64,000 bases of DNA from an uncultured Bacteroidota bacterium (GTDB taxonomy: Bacteria; Bacteroidota; Bacteroidia; Flavobacteriales; Flavobacteriaceae), in assembly GCA_902616905.1 (NCBI GenBank), contig CACMUP010000001.1:168722-232721 (forward strand), in the 5' to 3' direction. The notes under the pieces are model-generated. The model did not search any database. It was not told the DNA's origin and saw only the letters and a program-made list of their open reading frames with translations. The position numbers and the translations under genes are program-made. This document shows, one piece after another, positions 19,395 to 28,480 of this stretch (positions within the stretch are counted from its first letter, which is position 1; the number at the start of each line of letters is the position of its first letter).

Positions 19395-20612
19395 ATGAAA
19401 GAGTATTCTTATGACCTTTTAACAATTACTTTACTATTATTTACCTTAATATTAAGCTGCTCAGATTCTGAAAATCAAATCCAGGATAATACTTCAAATC
19501 TAACTGAACAGACAGATGCAGATACAGATGGTGATGGTGTGGTTGATTCAGAAGATGCCTGGCCTTTAGATTCTTCAATGTCAGAAAATTTATGGGGGAT
19601 TATAAACAATGAAGATGTAGAATTCTTTTTTGCGAATGACGTTTCAGAGAATATTGCACAAGGTACAAGAGATTCTTTTTTGGAAGCTATAGATGAATTC
19701 GGAAATTGGGGCCCTACAGAACTATGGGTAAGCGGACCCGGTAAAGATGGGAGTGTGGAATTAGCCAATCTCTATTGCAATCGAAGAGTAGAAAGAGGAC
19801 AAGTAAAATTTCAATCAGATTCTTACCCATGGACATTAGAAAGCTGCATGCAATTTTCACTTTATCCTACATTAGGATATGACTTAATTCCTCCAGAACA
19901 CATTTCAAATGAAGAAGATGGTAGTATTTATAACGAAGAAGAGGGAACTCTTTTCGAATACTACAGGGGCAAATCAGTTATGTCAATTGAGAATAACCTT
20001 CCAACTGGCTGGGGGAAAAGTCTTAATGGTGAAAGGGCATGGGGAATTAAAATTTTTAATTTTTCTCTGCCTGTAGGTTTTGGTGAGCCTGGTTATAATT
20101 TTGATTATGAGAAAGTAAATGTATTTTACGAATATTTTCATGCTTTGCAGGAAAGTGCTTTTCCAGATGATGCTCTTGGCGATACCTACGAATTTGGAGA
20201 AAATACTAGGAGGGGACCACACTGGTTTTATTCTGGGGCATCAACGTATTATGCTGAATATGCCGTAAGGAAGAGAGATGAAAATCATAATCTTAATTCA
20301 TTGAAAGATAGAATTGAGCAGCAGTTTGGATATGCAATGTGTGATAATATATTACTCTCAGATTTGACTCCAGATAGCGAATGTTTTTTAATGAAATTTT
20401 ATTGGGGGATGCCTGCAATAGCTTATTTGTTAGATAAAGCTAATAATCAAAATGCAATCATAGAAACCTTTTACCCCAATCTATATGAATATGGTTTTAA
20501 AGCTGCATTCGAACTTACGTTTGGGATAACGGTCGAAAAATTCTATGACGAATGGGAAATATACAGGAATCTACCAATGGAAAAAAGACTTGAAATCATT
20601 CCTGATATTTAA
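19395..20612 (+). CDS. Lipoprotein with calcium-type Asp repeat and degenerate gluzincin-peptidase-like region
   Basis: 405 residues. Lipoprotein signal LLLFTLILSC, then one thrombospondin type 3-like calcium repeat DADTDGDGVVDSEDAWPLD. The central part has YEYFHALQ near residue 247 and GPHWFYSGASTYYAEY about 35 residues later. The spacing resembles the HExxH...E zinc site of gluzincin peptidases, which usually read HEYFHxxQ and W-x-x-E-G-x-A-x-Y. Here the first His is Tyr and the downstream Glu is Ser, so a zinc peptidase activity is doubtful. Function unknown. A good terminator follows at 20650. Confidence 0.6.
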   Translation: MKEYSYDLLTITLLLFTLILSCSDSENQIQDNTSNLTEQTDADTDGDGVVDSEDAWPLDSSMSENLWGIINNEDVEFFFANDVSENIAQGTRDSFLEAIDEFGNWGPTELWVSGPGKDGSVELANLYCNRRVERGQVKFQSDSYPWTLESCMQFSLYPTLGYDLIPPEHISNEEDGSIYNEEEGTLFEYYRGKSVMSIENNLPTGWGKSLNGERAWGIKIFNFSLPVGFGEPGYNFDYEKVNVFYEYFHALQESAFPDDALGDTYEFGENTRRGPHWFYSGASTYYAEYAVRKRDENHNLNSLKDRIEQQFGYAMCDNILLSDLTPDSECFLMKFYWGMPAIAYLLDKANNQNAIIETFYPNLYEYGFKAAFELTFGITVEKFYDEWEIYRNLPMEKRLEIIPDI

Positions 20613-20649
20613 ATCATTGTTCGCATATCTTTTTTTGTTCTAGAACCTC

Positions 20650-20674
20650 AAAACCTGTTTTTCAGGTTTTGTTT
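20650..20674 (+). terminator. Rho-independent terminator
   Basis: Stem AAAACCTG / CAGGTTTT with a five-T loop, followed by GTTTATTTT; 37 bases after the stop of the preceding plus-strand gene. Confidence 0.75.
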
Positions 20675-20758
20675 ATTTTGGTAATTTGGGAAAGTTAAAA
20701 CCTCTTTTAAAGGTCCTTTTTATAAATTTATTTTGATGATATCAGTCTAATGTGGGCG

Positions 20759-22225
20759 TCATTTTAAAGCAGTAGCAATAATTTTTTCTTTGGGGTCAAC
20801 TGAAACTATTGCATATGATATATTTTTCCCATACTCACTTTCTTTAAAAATTCTTACTTTATTTTTATTCACTTCTATAGTATTGTAATCTCCCTCAAAT
20901 TTAACTTTCCAGATTACTTCTTTCTCTCCCAAATTTTCAAAAATAGTTTCATTCTTACCCTTATGTTTTACACCAATCACAGACCCTATAATGGGTATCC
21001 CCTTAACAGAAGCCCATTTTTGATTTTGTGCTAATCTTGATATTGTTTCTATGCTATTTTGGTTCACATCAATACCCATCAATCCTCTTGTGATGTGTTC
21101 TATTAAAGTAAAACTAATTTCAGGATAATCTCTTCTAGGATTTTTAAAACTACAGAGCTCTTTCAAAAGCTCATTTGCAAGTTCTGAATTACCATACTGA
21201 TAAAACAAAATGGGTAAGTATGATTTTAATTCTATTAGGAGATTATGATGGTTTTCTTGATACCAATTTATAATATCAATTATTTTCTTGTTCTCATCCA
21301 AGACATCGAAATAGATAAGGAAATGATGAAATGCCTCATCTTCTCCAATGGAATAAAAGTCATATGTTTTGTCTTGATAAATAATTGATTTATAGACATT
21401 TTTTGTGTTATCCCACCAGAATGTATTTAAAAAATTAATTTCTCTATGCAACTGTTTTACATATTTATCAATATTACTTTTTTCGCTATTTTGAAGTTTT
21501 AGAATTTCAATTTGAGATTTAATCGCTGCGATATAAGAAGCTGTTAAATCCAGTCCTAAATAACTTGGTATTCTTCCCCTTTCGTAATAAGTTGGAATAC
21601 CTCTGTTATTTCCAAATCTGTTCTCGGGGAATACATCAATTGGTTGCACATGCATATATCTATTTCTTGTTTTTGCATGATTAGAATCTATTTGCCATTC
21701 TTTTACATACTCGTTAAGACTTAATGAAATAAAATTTTGAATTACTGGGTTGTTGATATATTGATCATTTCCAGACCAATTATGTAATCTTTTAATGGCA
21801 TAGATTAAATCAAAATTTGCAGGAAGATTATACCAAAAGTCTTTATCATTCTGATAGTCTACAGGTGCTGGTTTGTTATACCTATTAATTTCCCAATATG
21901 TGGCGTAATTCTTTGATTTGCTAATATTTTCACTAAACTTTAATACCATATTTAAATTGTGTAATTTTAATCCAAGTATCTCTGCCCCGATAGATTGATG
22001 TGAAACATCTCTAACACAAAAAGCCTCTCTATTAGGTAAGGCAGCTTCATACCAGTAGCCAACAGGATCTGTATTGTCATGAGAGAATGATAATGCCTTA
22101 TTTTTTGCCCACTGTACAGTTAATACCAAATCTTTATCTGATGAATTAAAATTAAATAATGAATTTGATTGTGAATAGCCAAAAGAAAAATAAATGACAA
22201 TTAAAAGAAATGATATTATTTTCAT
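20759..22225 (-). CDS. Exported six-hairpin-glycosidase-like protein
   Basis: 488 residues with signal peptide MKIISFLLIVIYFSFGYSQ. The body is helix-rich, with AALPNREAFCVRDVSHQSIGA near residue 67 and repeated aromatic helices, resembling (alpha/alpha)6-barrel glycoside hydrolases. I cannot assign a numbered GH family or catalytic acids with confidence. The last 60 residues form a small beta domain (EVIWKVKFEGDYNTIEVNKNKVRI). Its position near a GH43-like protein and a sulfatase supports a glycan role (inference). Confidence 0.6.
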   Translation of the reverse strand: MKIISFLLIVIYFSFGYSQSNSLFNFNSSDKDLVLTVQWAKNKALSFSHDNTDPVGYWYEAALPNREAFCVRDVSHQSIGAEILGLKLHNLNMVLKFSENISKSKNYATYWEINRYNKPAPVDYQNDKDFWYNLPANFDLIYAIKRLHNWSGNDQYINNPVIQNFISLSLNEYVKEWQIDSNHAKTRNRYMHVQPIDVFPENRFGNNRGIPTYYERGRIPSYLGLDLTASYIAAIKSQIEILKLQNSEKSNIDKYVKQLHREINFLNTFWWDNTKNVYKSIIYQDKTYDFYSIGEDEAFHHFLIYFDVLDENKKIIDIINWYQENHHNLLIELKSYLPILFYQYGNSELANELLKELCSFKNPRRDYPEISFTLIEHITRGLMGIDVNQNSIETISRLAQNQKWASVKGIPIIGSVIGVKHKGKNETIFENLGEKEVIWKVKFEGDYNTIEVNKNKVRIFKESEYGKNISYAIVSVDPKEKIIATALK

Positions 22226-22593
22226 TTTAGAATACTTTGTATTAAAATAAAAATATGTAATAAAGTTGCGGGTACCAAATAGGCTTTAAACTTTTTCTAC
22301 CATGTATCCACACAAACCTTAAACGTTAGACCTTATATTGTTTTAAGGTAATCATAGTTTTTGTCAATTATTGTAATGGATTAGAGATAATTTGGTTTAG
22401 CTTCTTCCCAAATCAAATTAAACTGTATCTATTGGAGAATTATTTTATTAGTAAAAAAGGAGCTATAATAATTTTAATTTCTAGTTTATCACAACCTATA
22501 GTTATTACAAAGCTAGAAAAAGCATACTTTCCATTTCTTTTTTTTCTTCTTAACAAGTTTTTTCAAATAGTCTAATTAAGTTTATACCTTAAG
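22226..22593. other. Intergenic, no gene seen
   Basis: 368 AT-rich bases between two minus-strand genes; no ORF, RNA gene or strong terminator recognised. Confidence 0.4.
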
Positions 22594-23529
22594 TTATAGA
22601 TCTTCTATTTTCGATAAGATACTTTTGGAAACTTTAAAAATACTGCCATGACGCGTTCCATGAGGAAATTTAATTTTTTCTGAAATATCTTCCCATTTTT
22701 GAAGATTGCTAGAACTTATTGCTCCAAAAGATCCTTTTTTATATTGATCAAAATAAACGACCCATTCTTCATTAATCTTAGTGATGGTCGGACCCTCTAC
22801 CCAACTCCAAGAAATTGCTTCTGAAACAGGAACATCCCAGTCATAAAGATTATCTGAAAAAAGAATATGAAGAGTTTTTTTGGCCTCAGGAAGATACGTT
22901 TCATTTTTTATTATCATAAAATAGGAGTTTTCATTATTAGATATTGTAGCATCAATAACATTATAACCAGGTTCAACAAAAATTTTTGTTTTTGAAAATG
23001 TCTCAAAATCTTTAGTAACTGTATAATACATCCTGTGATTCCAAGATCCTTCAGATTGGTTTGCAGTTTCAATATATCTGTTAGATACGGTGCTAGCCCA
23101 AAAAATTAAAAATTGTTCTTTCTTTTCATCATAAAACAATTCAGGAGCCCATGAGTTTTTTGTTGATTTTTCATGCTCCATGACAGGAATAAATTTTTGT
23201 TTTGACCAGTTAATTAAATCTACTGAATTTGCATATCCAATTCCTTTTTCATTCCAGCTTACAGTCCAAACCATGTGAAATTTTTCATCAGGACCTTTTA
23301 TAATGCATGGATCACGCATTAATTTATCACTACTTAATTCTGGGATTAAAAATGATTTATCATTTTTTAATGCTTCCCATTTTAATCCATCTAGACTATA
23401 AGCTAGGTGAAGTCCATCTTCTCCATTATTTTTGAAATAAGAGAACATAAAAATTTCATTGTCATTACTCGACTTGCATCCTAATAGAATGGTTAGTACT
23501 AAAATCGATAGTGCTTGAGTTTTTTTCAT
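22594..23529 (-). CDS. GH43-like five-bladed propeller glycosidase, lipoprotein
   Basis: The start is placed at the ATG giving MKKTQALSILVLTILLGC, a lipoprotein signal; a longer frame adds eight residues. The three acidic residues expected of GH43-type enzymes are present: Asp in LMRDPCII (base), Asp in NVIDATISN (pKa modulator) and Glu in SWVEGPTITKI (acid). Blades carry the usual LHLAYSLDGLKWE and IGYANSVDLINWSKQ repeats. Probable exo-acting glycosidase on arabinose-, xylose- or galactose-type linkages; specificity cannot be read, and related families (GH117, GH32-like) share the fold. It is transcribed divergently from the gamma-glutamyltransferase gene. Confidence 0.75.
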   Translation of the reverse strand: MKKTQALSILVLTILLGCKSSNDNEIFMFSYFKNNGEDGLHLAYSLDGLKWEALKNDKSFLIPELSSDKLMRDPCIIKGPDEKFHMVWTVSWNEKGIGYANSVDLINWSKQKFIPVMEHEKSTKNSWAPELFYDEKKEQFLIFWASTVSNRYIETANQSEGSWNHRMYYTVTKDFETFSKTKIFVEPGYNVIDATISNNENSYFMIIKNETYLPEAKKTLHILFSDNLYDWDVPVSEAISWSWVEGPTITKINEEWVVYFDQYKKGSFGAISSSNLQKWEDISEKIKFPHGTRHGSIFKVSKSILSKIEDL

Positions 23530-23628
23530 GTAATTTTTAATAAAGATTAACAATATACAAACTGATTAGATTACATATAATAGATTACTAAATCAATTTT
23601 GTACTTTAGATTTTTTTAAAAAATAAAA

Positions 23629-25326
23629 ATGAAAACTATTTTAAAATCTATAATTTTTATAATATTCATAATCCATTTTACGAATGCTCAAGATAGAGTA
23701 ACTGGAAAATCTTTCGCTACACGTTCAGTAGTTTATGCTCAGAATGGTATGGTTGCCACAAGTCATCCATTAGCAACTCAAATTGGACTCGATATTTTAA
23801 AAAATGGAGGAAATGCTATTGACGCAGCCATTGCAGCGAACGCAACTTTGGGACTCATGGAGCCCACGGGGTGCGGTATAGGAGGTGATTTATTTGCTAT
23901 TGTATGGGACGGCAAAACAAAAAAACTATATGGCTTGAATGCTAGCGGACGATCACCAAAAAATTTATCAATCGATTATTTTGAAAAAATTGGAATGACT
24001 AAAATTCCATCATACGGACCTCTTCCAGTAAGTGTACCTGGTGCTGTCGATGGGTGGTTTGAACTTCATGAGAAATTTGGTTCAAAAGCTATGACAGAAA
24101 TACTTGCTCCAGCAATTGATTATGCTAAAAATGGGTTTCCATTAACAGAACTTATTGCCTGGTATATGAGCAGATCTGTTCCTTTTTTTGAATCAAAAGG
24201 ATTTCCTAATATCGATGATACGTATAAATTTCAAAATGGAGGGAAATTACCTAAGGAAGGGGAAATATATAAAAACAATTATTTAGCCAATACTTACAAA
24301 AAAATTGCTGCCAAAGGCAGAGATGTTTTTTACAAAGGTGAAATTGCAAAGACTATTGTTAAATTTATCAAACAGCAAGGAGGTTTTCTTTCATTAAAAG
24401 ATTTTGCTTCTCATTATTCCGAATGGGTAGAACCAGTTTCAATAAACTATAGAGGTTATGATGTTTGGGAGTTGCCACCAAATGGTCAAGGAATAGCTGC
24501 CCTGCAAATACTTAAAATATTAGAAGGTTATGATTTTTCTAACATAGAATTTGGAAGTGCAGAACATTTGCACTTATTCACTGAAGCAAAAAAATTAGCA
24601 TTTGAAGATAGGGCTAAATACTATGCAGATATGGATTTTGTCAAAGTGCCAGTAGAGAAATTGCTTTCGGAGGAGTATGCTAAAGAAAGAAGAAAGCTCA
24701 TCGGCAAACATGCTGGAAAATACAGCGCTGGAGAAATATCTGCTGGGGAAACAATTTACATGACAGTTGCAGATAATCAAGGTACAATGGTTTCACTTAT
24801 CCAAAGTAATTATCGAGGTATGGGATCAGGCATGGCTCCCCCAAAATTGGGTTTTATGTTGCAAGACCGTGGTGAATTATTTAGCCTAACAAGGGGGCAA
24901 GCCAACAGTTTTGAACCAGGGAAAAGACCATTTCACACAATTATACCAGCTTTTGTGACGAAAGACGGAAAGCCATTTTTAAGTTTTGGAGTGATGGGAG
25001 GAGATTTTCAGCCGATGGGGCATACTCAGATTATCATGAATTTGATAGATTTCAAAATGAATCTTCAAGAGGCTGGAGATGCTCCACGATGGGATCACAC
25101 TGGAGGAGCAACTCCAACCGGAAATAAAACTATAAATACAGGAATGGTTAGGGTAGAGTCTGGAATTCCATATACTACAGTTAGAGGTTTAATGGATAGA
25201 GGTCACAAAGTAGGATTTGCAAGAGGCATCTATGGAGGTTATCAGGCAATTTTATGGGATGATTTCACTAAAGTTTATCATGGGGCTTCTGAAAGTAGAA
25301 AAGACGGTCAAGCAGCTGGATATTAG
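23629..25326 (+). CDS. Gamma-glutamyltransferase family protein, exported
   Basis: 565 residues with signal peptide ending HFTNAQ. The Ntn-hydrolase precursor layout is present: large-subunit start GMVATSHPLATQIGLDILKNGGNAIDAAIAAN, glutamate-binding region, and near residue 375 the autoprocessing Thr in GETIYMTVAD, followed by QSNYRGMGSG. The residue after the nucleophile is Ile where classic GGTs have Thr. This subgroup is the YwrD-like branch. It should hydrolyse or transfer gamma-glutamyl groups, for example of glutathione, in the periplasm. Single gene, with no operon partner. Confidence 0.92.
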   Translation: MKTILKSIIFIIFIIHFTNAQDRVTGKSFATRSVVYAQNGMVATSHPLATQIGLDILKNGGNAIDAAIAANATLGLMEPTGCGIGGDLFAIVWDGKTKKLYGLNASGRSPKNLSIDYFEKIGMTKIPSYGPLPVSVPGAVDGWFELHEKFGSKAMTEILAPAIDYAKNGFPLTELIAWYMSRSVPFFESKGFPNIDDTYKFQNGGKLPKEGEIYKNNYLANTYKKIAAKGRDVFYKGEIAKTIVKFIKQQGGFLSLKDFASHYSEWVEPVSINYRGYDVWELPPNGQGIAALQILKILEGYDFSNIEFGSAEHLHLFTEAKKLAFEDRAKYYADMDFVKVPVEKLLSEEYAKERRKLIGKHAGKYSAGEISAGETIYMTVADNQGTMVSLIQSNYRGMGSGMAPPKLGFMLQDRGELFSLTRGQANSFEPGKRPFHTIIPAFVTKDGKPFLSFGVMGGDFQPMGHTQIIMNLIDFKMNLQEAGDAPRWDHTGGATPTGNKTINTGMVRVESGIPYTTVRGLMDRGHKVGFARGIYGGYQAILWDDFTKVYHGASESRKDGQAAGY

Positions 25327-25379
25327 ATTAAAAAAGAACATTAATTCCAAAGACCTTTCTAAAGAATAATTATGCCATA

Positions 25380-26312
25380 TTAATCATTTTGAAAAAAAGT
25401 TTTTATATATTCTAATTGAGAAACATTAAGTGAGTGTTTAGCATTTCCTTTTACATGAACAACATATCCAGACAGATATGAATATTCAAAAATCTTTGGA
25501 TTGCCAAAAGCTATAACATTTGACAATAATTTATCACCTTTAAATCCTTGATTTTTTGCAATGTAAAAAATAGCATCTTCAGCATTCAAAAAATCCAATC
25601 CAACTTTTGAGTTACCTCCTGAATAAGGGATTGTTGGATCGTTAGTATTACTTATACTTAAATATTTTCTAGAACTAATCGGATAAGCAATTTCTTCATA
25701 TCCGCAAAAAGCAGACATAGGATTTGTGGCAGCTGTATTTTTATAAAAATTGTTATCATGATATTGAGGAACATTTAGATGAGATACCACTGCACAAATT
25801 ATATCAATATTTGGATTTTCATTTTGGATAAAAATATTGTTAGCTAGACCGGCACCATTTGAGTTTCCAAGGATTCTGATTTTGTTCAAATTAATATTTG
25901 AGTAATTGGAAAGAGTATTAATTAGTTCATCTACCATTTCCAAGTCAGGGGCGTTACTTCTTTCATCACAAATATTCCAACTATTTAAATAACCAGTTGG
26001 AGCTATCAAAATGTGGCGGTCTAAAACAGAGGAAAATTGATTGATCATCTTTAATCCATTACCTCCATTACCGTGAAGTAATATGCATATTGGAAATCCT
26101 TCAGTAGGCTTAGGCCCCCCTGGAACTTTTATATTTATCGGGTAAATATAACCGTCGGGTTGTTGTTCCCAAGTTTTTTGAATAATAATTTTTGTTAAAG
26201 AAGTTAATTTATTGTCTGACTCGTATTCAAAGTTTAGTTTCTCATTTGAATTTATAAAACACGAGAAAAATAATACCGAAATAAAAATTAAAATTGTGAG
26301 TAATTTATCCAA
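25380..26312 (-). CDS. Exported alpha/beta-hydrolase, PHB-depolymerase/esterase type
   Basis: 310 residues from a TTG start; no ATG precedes the signal (LLTILIFISVLFFSC), which is lipoprotein-like. Motifs: CILLHGNGGNGLKMINQ (oxyanion), LGNSNGAGLANNIF with nucleophile Ser near residue 150, SNTNDPTIPYSGG (acid) and KGNAKHSLN (possible catalytic His). Related in fold to the esterase at 5633-6526. Substrate unknown. Converges with the gamma-glutamyltransferase gene. Confidence 0.75.
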   Translation of the reverse strand: MDKLLTILIFISVLFFSCFINSNEKLNFEYESDNKLTSLTKIIIQKTWEQQPDGYIYPINIKVPGGPKPTEGFPICILLHGNGGNGLKMINQFSSVLDRHILIAPTGYLNSWNICDERSNAPDLEMVDELINTLSNYSNINLNKIRILGNSNGAGLANNIFIQNENPNIDIICAVVSHLNVPQYHDNNFYKNTAATNPMSAFCGYEEIAYPISSRKYLSISNTNDPTIPYSGGNSKVGLDFLNAEDAIFYIAKNQGFKGDKLLSNVIAFGNPKIFEYSYLSGYVVHVKGNAKHSLNVSQLEYIKTFFQND

Positions 26313-26366
26313 TCTAACATATTAAAACAATAAACCCCTTCAGCTATGGAGGTCATTTATTAATTA

Positions 26367-26837
26367 TTAATTGTTAAGGGCAATTTCACTGTTTATAAAA
26401 GTAGGGTCAAACATGAAATATGCTTGATTTGATTTCATCCCATCCCATTTAAATGCTAAATGAACTGGAACTTTTGTAGTTTTTTTTGATTTTTTTCCTT
26501 CACCAGTCCACCATGCCCAAACGTGAGTCCATATTTGTCCATTTTCATATTTCGACGTGATATTAGCACCAATTTCAAATGTTATATTTTTAAATATTTT
26601 GTGATGTAATTTTTCAAAATCAGCAAGCTCTTCTGGTGAAATTACATTTACACCATTTACATTTATTTTAGATTCAGCAAAAAAAATATTTTTTAACTGT
26701 GATTGATCATTTTTTGGATATAAGTCCATATGTCTTTGGATCATCATAGTTCTTTGGTCATCATTTGATGTTTTTCCTTTCCATTGAGCAGAAACTAAAA
26801 CAGGAAATGATAATAAAAACACTAGAATTTTTTTCAT
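26367..26837 (-). CDS. Exported SnoaL/NTF2-like protein
   Basis: The start is placed at the ATG giving MKKILVFLLSFPVLVSAQ, a clear signal peptide; 156 residues result. The mature part has the small alpha+beta cone of NTF2-like proteins: FEKLHHKIFKNITFEIGANI, then GQIWTHVWAWWTGEGK and VHLAFKWDGMK. It is closely similar in layout to the 31712-32182 product (GNIWTNKWFTWEGTGNK, FDYRWKNGK). Its 5' leader shares the TAAT(T/C)...AATT(G/A)AAT leader pattern of the island genes. No catalytic residues can be assigned. Member of a local family of exported SnoaL-like proteins. Confidence 0.75.
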   Translation of the reverse strand: MKKILVFLLSFPVLVSAQWKGKTSNDDQRTMMIQRHMDLYPKNDQSQLKNIFFAESKINVNGVNVISPEELADFEKLHHKIFKNITFEIGANITSKYENGQIWTHVWAWWTGEGKKSKKTTKVPVHLAFKWDGMKSNQAYFMFDPTFINSEIALNN

Positions 26838-27001
26838 TTTAATTGAATTATAATTAATAATACCACTAAAGTAAAAAGATTGGATTACATACCAAATATT
26901 ACATCTTTTATTCAATGGAAAAACTATTTTTAAACCAAATTCAATGTGAAATAAGTCATTATATATACCCTTTTCCGATTATAAAATAAATTTAATTTTA
27001 A

Positions 27002-27114
27002 GGAGATATGAAAAAAAACTTGACTAGGCATTAGAAAACGCTACTATTGAGAAGAAGGTATTTATCTATAATGTTTCTTTAACTATTATTGAGTTAAGAA
27101 AGTAAAGTGCAAGA
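27002..27114 (+). pseudogene. Scar of DUF91/NucS-type nuclease C-terminal coding sequence
   Basis: About 80 percent of bases match 37581-37692 in the same orientation (both contain ACTTGACTA, GCATTAGAA, TTTATCTATAATGT). The frame is broken here by stops. The better copy reads as the C-terminus of a DUF91 endonuclease. It lies directly before the half tRNA-Ala. Confidence 0.6.
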
Positions 27115-27165
27115 ATTAATTTTGTAGAGAAGATGGTACTCGAACCCACGACCTTTTGACTGCCA
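27115..27165 (-). repeat. 3' half-copy of tRNA-Ala (attachment-site-like)
   Basis: These 51 bases match 38329-38380, comprising the 3' flank, acceptor 3' strand, T-arm and anticodon arm up to TTGACTGCCA, with about five differences and in the same orientation. The match stops inside the anticodon arm. A 3' tRNA fragment at the distal end of an island is what integration at a tRNA gene leaves behind. Confidence 0.75.
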
Positions 27166-27244
27166 ACCAAAATTAAGCCATGTTTTAAAGAACCCTAAAA
27201 CATAAATTTATGCTTCTTTATTATGCTTTCCAGCGTTTTACTGA

Positions 27245-27536
27245 AATACAACTTTAAACAAAAGTTAGTCAATTTCTTGGCACTTATTTGGCACTACTCT
27301 ATATATAGAGGTCAATCTTCTTTTTCTTTGCTTATAACTGATGCTTGCATTCTTGGCAAAGTATACTGCAATGATATTTGAAGCATCTTAATTTTTTGGT
27401 TTGTAGTGAGTTCTTCAATGTCTATTGAATTTACAATTCCATCAATCAACTCTTCAAGTTTTTCTTTTACTTGTGTTGTTACTTTGTTTGGTACTCCTGC
27501 TTTTCTTCCCATACTTTTTTTATTTTAGTTGTTATG
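27245..27536 (-). repeat. Outer inverted repeat, left arm
   Basis: Reverse complement of this segment matches 37982-38276 over about 285 bases, with high identity in the coding part. It contains the small phage-type gene, its leader (CATAACAACTAAAATA) and the downstream direct repeat AGTGCCAAATAAGTGCCAA. Confidence 0.85.
27312..27512 (-). CDS. Small GRPxGxxNK / DUF5681-like phage-type protein, copy 1
   Basis: 66 residues beginning MGRKAGVPNKVTT, the Gly-Arg-x-x-Gly-x-x-Asn-Lys start seen in small proteins of Bacteroidetes phages and islands. The remainder is helical (KEKLEELIDGIVNSIDIEEL). The first 60 residues differ from copy 2 at 38006-38224 at only three positions, but it ends in KEKED instead of a longer tail. 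It is probably DNA-associated, by analogy; function unknown. It is transcribed away from the small membrane gene next to it and toward the half tRNA-Ala. Confidence 0.65.
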   Translation of the reverse strand: MGRKAGVPNKVTTQVKEKLEELIDGIVNSIDIEELTTNQKIKMLQISLQYTLPRMQASVISKEKED

Positions 27537-27719
27537 AAAATTTCAAGGTTTTATCTTTCTATTTTTGTTCTTGTTTCTTGGGCATCTTCTTGTCTGTATT
27601 CAGCTTTTAAATTTGGTATTCTGTCTGATGATTCCGTATATACTTTTCTTTGGGGTTTGCCTCTTGCAGTTATACTTATTATCTACCTTTATAGAAACCC
27701 AATACCTAAAAAAAAATAA
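27534..27719 (+). CDS. Small two-helix membrane protein
   Basis: ATG at 27534 gives 61 residues: MKISRFYLSIFVLVSWASS with one hydrophobic helix, a short polar loop, and a second helix FLWGLPLAVILIIYLY ending in a basic tail. It starts 21 bases from, and divergent to, the phage-type gene. At the mirror position at the other end of the island a different small membrane gene is found. Function unknown. Confidence 0.5.
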   Translation: MKISRFYLSIFVLVSWASSCLYSAFKFGILSDDSVYTFLWGLPLAVILIIYLYRNPIPKKK

Positions 27720-28050
27720 ATTCTTGCACTTTATTTTTTAAACTCAAGAAAAGGCAGATGAGATACTTGAAAAGATGGGAATAACACCTAAAGAATTTAA
27801 TGCTAAATGGGTGGATTGTTAGAGGTTTATGTGATCTAAAATATCAATTTTTCAAACTTTTTTGTCCAAGACAAGAGCCAATATATAATTTCACTATTAC
27901 TGTAGAACGACTCCCAACCCCAGTAACCAAAAGCTAACCGAGGTTTAAAAGTATTAAATAACTTTTTTCTGTTATTGGAAATATTATGAAATTTGATATG
28001 TATCACATTCTCCATATCTTTAAAGTATTACAACTTATAAACCAACTAAG
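27720..28050. other. Intergenic with a short gene fragment
   Basis: Only a fragment is recognisable. The plus strand at 27746-27822 encodes ADEILEKMGITPKEFNAKW before a stop, without a start, so it looks like the tail of a lost gene. Bases 27722-27745 in reverse complement resemble the end of the nuclease remnant (GAGTTTAAAA...AAAGT.GCAAG). Confidence 0.35.
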
Positions 28051-28338
28051 ATGAAAAAATTTTTAATTAGAAGAGAAATGAAAGGAGCTTCTTCTATTCC
28101 AAAACATGAAATGAATAAGGGTGGAAAAGCTTCGGAGGAAGTACTCGAGGAAATGCGAAATGAAGGGAAAATGATTCAGCAAGAAACAAGTTATGTTGCG
28201 GGTGACAATGTTTATTGTGTTTATAATGCTGAAAACGAAAGTTTAATAAAAGAACATGCGGAGAGATCGGGAGGAGTAGCAACTGAAATCACTGAAATTT
28301 CAACAGTAATTAAACATAATACGTCAGTTGTAAGTTAA
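28051..28338 (+). CDS. DUF4242 / nickel-binding-like small protein
   Basis: 95 residues with a ferredoxin-like alpha/beta outline: MKKFLIRREMKGAS start, helix around EEVLEEMRNEG, strand TSYVAGDNVYCVYNAENESLIKEH, then GGVATEITEIS. This matches the DUF4242 family, whose SCO4226-type member binds nickel. No His/Cys cluster is apparent except Cys67 and His76, so metal binding is uncertain. A terminator follows 16 bases after the stop; no operon partner. Confidence 0.65.
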   Translation: MKKFLIRREMKGASSIPKHEMNKGGKASEEVLEEMRNEGKMIQQETSYVAGDNVYCVYNAENESLIKEHAERSGGVATEITEISTVIKHNTSVVS

Positions 28339-28353
28339 TATCATAAAATGTCC

Positions 28354-28378
28354 ACCTCCAAATTTGAGGTTTTTTTTC
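28354..28378 (+). terminator. Rho-independent terminator
   Basis: Stem ACCTC / GAGGT with a seven-base loop and a run of eight T; serves the DUF4242-like gene. Confidence 0.75.
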
Positions 28379-28480
28379 TCCAATTGAAAAAATTGTTTTT
28401 GACCTCTTTAATGAAGAAAAACTTAAACAAAAATAGTTTTTCCATAATTGTTTGTGTTCTATGTTATTTTAAAATACAAA

